From an uncultured Algibacter sp. (lineage in GTDB: Bacteria; Bacteroidota; Bacteroidia; Flavobacteriales; Flavobacteriaceae): a stretch of 64,000 nt of DNA. Each line of letters starts with the position of its first letter. Position 1 is the stretch's first letter. The notes beneath the pieces are model-generated. The model did no database searches. It saw only the letters and a program-made list of their open reading frames with translations, and was not told where the DNA came from. Made by a program: the position numbers and the translations under genes. Positions 62,540 through 64,000 of this stretch are shown here, piece by piece. The stretch spans positions 1 through 64,000 of the forward strand of contig NZ_CANLZX010000016.1 in assembly GCF_947495675.1 (NCBI RefSeq), written 5' to 3'.

Positions 62540-64000
62540 TTAATTGTTTACTTCTATGCTAGTAGGCAAAATACCATAATAGTTTTTAAAACATTTAGTA
62601 AAATAGGAGTGAGAAGAAAAACCTACTTTAAAGGAGACTTCACCAACTGTGGCACTTCCTATTTCTAATATCTGTTTTGCCTTTTGAAGCCTTATGTTTC
62701 TTAAAAACTCATTTGCGGTTTGATTAGTTAAAGCTTTTATTTTACGATAAAACTGACTTTTACTTAAATTCATTTTGGCGGCTAGCATTTCAACATTAAG
62801 ATTTGGATCACTAATATTATCATTAATATAGTTTAAAACCTTTTCAATAAATTCTTTATCTATAGAGGTTGTTTTAGTGTTTTCTGGAAGTTCACTAATA
62901 ACACTAAAATATTTATCGAAAATGAGCTTTCTGCTTGTAATTAGTTGTGCTAGTCTTAATTTTAAAAGTCTTAGGTTGAAGGGTTTTACCATGTAGGCAT
63001 CTGCGCCTAACTCTATGCCTTCCATACGGTTGTCTATTCTTGTTTTAGCTGTTAGCATTAGCAGAGGGATGTGGCTAGTTTTTATGTCGCTTTTTACCTT
63101 TTTACAAAACTCGAATCCATCCATTTTAGGCATAATAACATCGGTTAGTATAATATCTGGTAATACTTTGGTAGCTATTTCAAATCCTTCAAAACCATTT
63201 GTAGCTGTATGAATATGATAATCACTTTTAAGTTCTTGCTTTAAGTATGCCTGAAGCTCTAAATTATCTTCTACAATGAGCAATGTATGTGCTTGAGTCG
63301 ATTTTTCATGTTGATTTGTGGATGCTTTTTTTGTGTTTTTTTCAATCTTTTGTTGCTTAACAAAACTTTCTTCAATTTCTTTTATTTCCTCAATTCCAAT
63401 AGCTAATTCATTTTTGTTAAAATGTTCTTTACCTAATGGTAGGTATATTTTAAAGCTAGTTCCTTTTCCTAATTCACTATTAACTTTTATTTCTCCTTTA
63501 TGTAAGTGAACGAAATTTTTTACAACTTCTAAACCTATACCTGTACCACCATAATAAGTGTTATTAAGGTTCTCTACTTGATAAAATCTCTCGAAAATTT
63601 TATTTACCTGTTCCTCATCGATACCAGGTCCAGAATCTGAAATAATTATTTCAACAACTTCTATGGTTTCTAAATCATTTACCAAAGGCATTAATACTTT
63701 ATCTTCTTTTAATCGCACTTCAACATTTATTGAGCCTCCATTAGGTGTAATTTTAATAGCGTTTGAGAGTAAATTGAAAATAATTTTTTCTAGCATACTT
63801 CTATCTGCCCACAAAGGGATGTCAAGAACATCTGTATCTACTATGAGGTGGATCTGTTTAGCTAATACTTCTTCTTTAAAATGGCTAACAACACTTTTTA
63901 TAAATTGTACAAGATTTACCCTACTTGCTTTAACTCTAACTTTATCGAGTTCTAGTTTTCTAAAATCTAAAAGCTCGTTTATTAACCTATGTAGTCTATC
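62540..64000 (-). CDS. Hybrid two-component system regulator, C-terminal part (5' end outside window)
   Basis: The frame is open to the right edge, giving 486 visible residues. In order they hold the end of a HisKA helix (LINELLDFRKLELDKV), a HATPase with N-box NLLSNAIKITPNGG, D-box ISDSGPGID and G-box GGTGIGLEVV, a receiver domain with phospho-acceptor Asp in ILTDVIMPKMDG and conserved Lys in YMVKPFN, and an AraC-type helix-turn-helix (VEMLAAKMNLSKSQFYRKIK). This is the C-terminal half of a hybrid two-component protein; the periplasmic sensor part lies outside. Such proteins sense oligosaccharides and switch on the neighbouring polysaccharide locus, so it probably controls the xylan genes. 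Confidence 0.93.
   Translation of the reverse strand, partial: DRLHRLINELLDFRKLELDKVRVKASRVNLVQFIKSVVSHFKEEVLAKQIHLIVDTDVLDIPLWADRSMLEKIIFNLLSNAIKITPNGGSINVEVRLKEDKVLMPLVNDLETIEVVEIIISDSGPGIDEEQVNKIFERFYQVENLNNTYYGGTGIGLEVVKNFVHLHKGEIKVNSELGKGTSFKIYLPLGKEHFNKNELAIGIEEIKEIEESFVKQQKIEKNTKKASTNQHEKSTQAHTLLIVEDNLELQAYLKQELKSDYHIHTATNGFEGFEIATKVLPDIILTDVIMPKMDGFEFCKKVKSDIKTSHIPLLMLTAKTRIDNRMEGIELGADAYMVKPFNLRLLKLRLAQLITSRKLIFDKYFSVISELPENTKTTSIDKEFIEKVLNYINDNISDPNLNVEMLAAKMNLSKSQFYRKIKALTNQTANEFLRNIRLQKAKQILEIGSATVGEVSFKVGFSSHSYFTKCFKNYYGILPTSIEVNN

Noticed and set aside
1..64000. CRISPR array, insertion sequence, prophage or integrative element
   Set aside because: No regularly spaced identical repeats, transposase, integrase, phage structural gene or conjugation gene was found on either strand.

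Overview
The window is a stretch of chromosome from a member of the Flavobacteriaceae (phylum Bacteroidota), most likely marine or alga-associated. The evidence is a strongly AT-rich sequence, type IX secretion (T9SS) and gliding genes (SprA, a PorP/SprF-like protein, RemB, an adhesin with a gliding-type C-terminal domain), SusC/SusD pairs, a hybrid two-component regulator, and promoters that fit the Bacteroidota TTTG-N19-TAnnTTTG pattern. No rRNA, tRNA, CRISPR array, insertion sequence or prophage was seen.

Layout. 1-5.7 kb: the 3' end of a large repeat adhesin, then a PorP/SprF-like outer-membrane protein and an OmpA-family protein, which form a surface-adhesin secretion cluster. 5.8-10.5 kb: ruvB and queG, with a DUF4242/degenerate cyclase-like/AraC regulator and a berberine-bridge-type FAD oxidoreductase between them. 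10.5-19 kb: a sucrose-utilisation locus consisting of a divergent LacI regulator, twin palindromic operators, a TonB-dependent receptor without a SusD partner, an exported glutaredoxin, an MFS sugar symporter, a PfkB fructokinase and a GH13 sucrose phosphorylase. 19-34.3 kb: a core block of maeB, ruvA, sprA, gcvH, vanZ, two tonB paralogues and remB. 34.3-40.8 kb: an MBL-fold hydrolase opposite a cytochrome-oxidase assembly and subunit operon (ctaB, two subunit III genes, subunit IV, an Sco-like protein without its cysteines, a true Sco1, DUF420 and a small CxxC protein). 40.9-47.7 kb: a MacB/TolC-type tripartite exporter (ATPase, two permeases, adaptor, outer-membrane channel), then a TlpA-like thioredoxin and tsaB. 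47.7-49.3 kb, minus strand: an MscS channel, a DUF1304 membrane protein and dodecin. 49.6-64 kb: a xylan-type polysaccharide utilisation locus. One secreted GH3 lies on the plus strand. Opposite it is a minus-strand operon of PA14-containing GH3, SusC, SusD, surface glycan-binding protein and GH10 xylanase, headed by a hybrid two-component regulator cut by the right edge.

How the parts work together. In the sucrose locus the receptor would bring sucrose across the outer membrane and the MFS symporter across the inner one. The phosphorylase would then yield glucose-1-phosphate and fructose, and the kinase would phosphorylate the fructose. In the xylan locus the surface lipoproteins (GH10, binding protein, SusD) bind and cut xylan, SusC imports oligosaccharides, the GH3 enzymes finish them, and the hybrid regulator senses an oligosaccharide. 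The tonB paralogues could energise either receptor. SprA is the T9SS translocon through which the adhesin at the left edge would be exported.

The most unusual items are the three-domain DUF4242/cyclase-like/AraC protein, the twin operators 21 bp apart, the cysteine-pair domain shared by the three consecutive genes tonB, tonB and remB, an Sco-like protein lacking copper ligands next to a normal Sco1, a large soluble insert in one oxidase subunit III, and the exported glutaredoxin in the sucrose locus. None of these is a proven new system.
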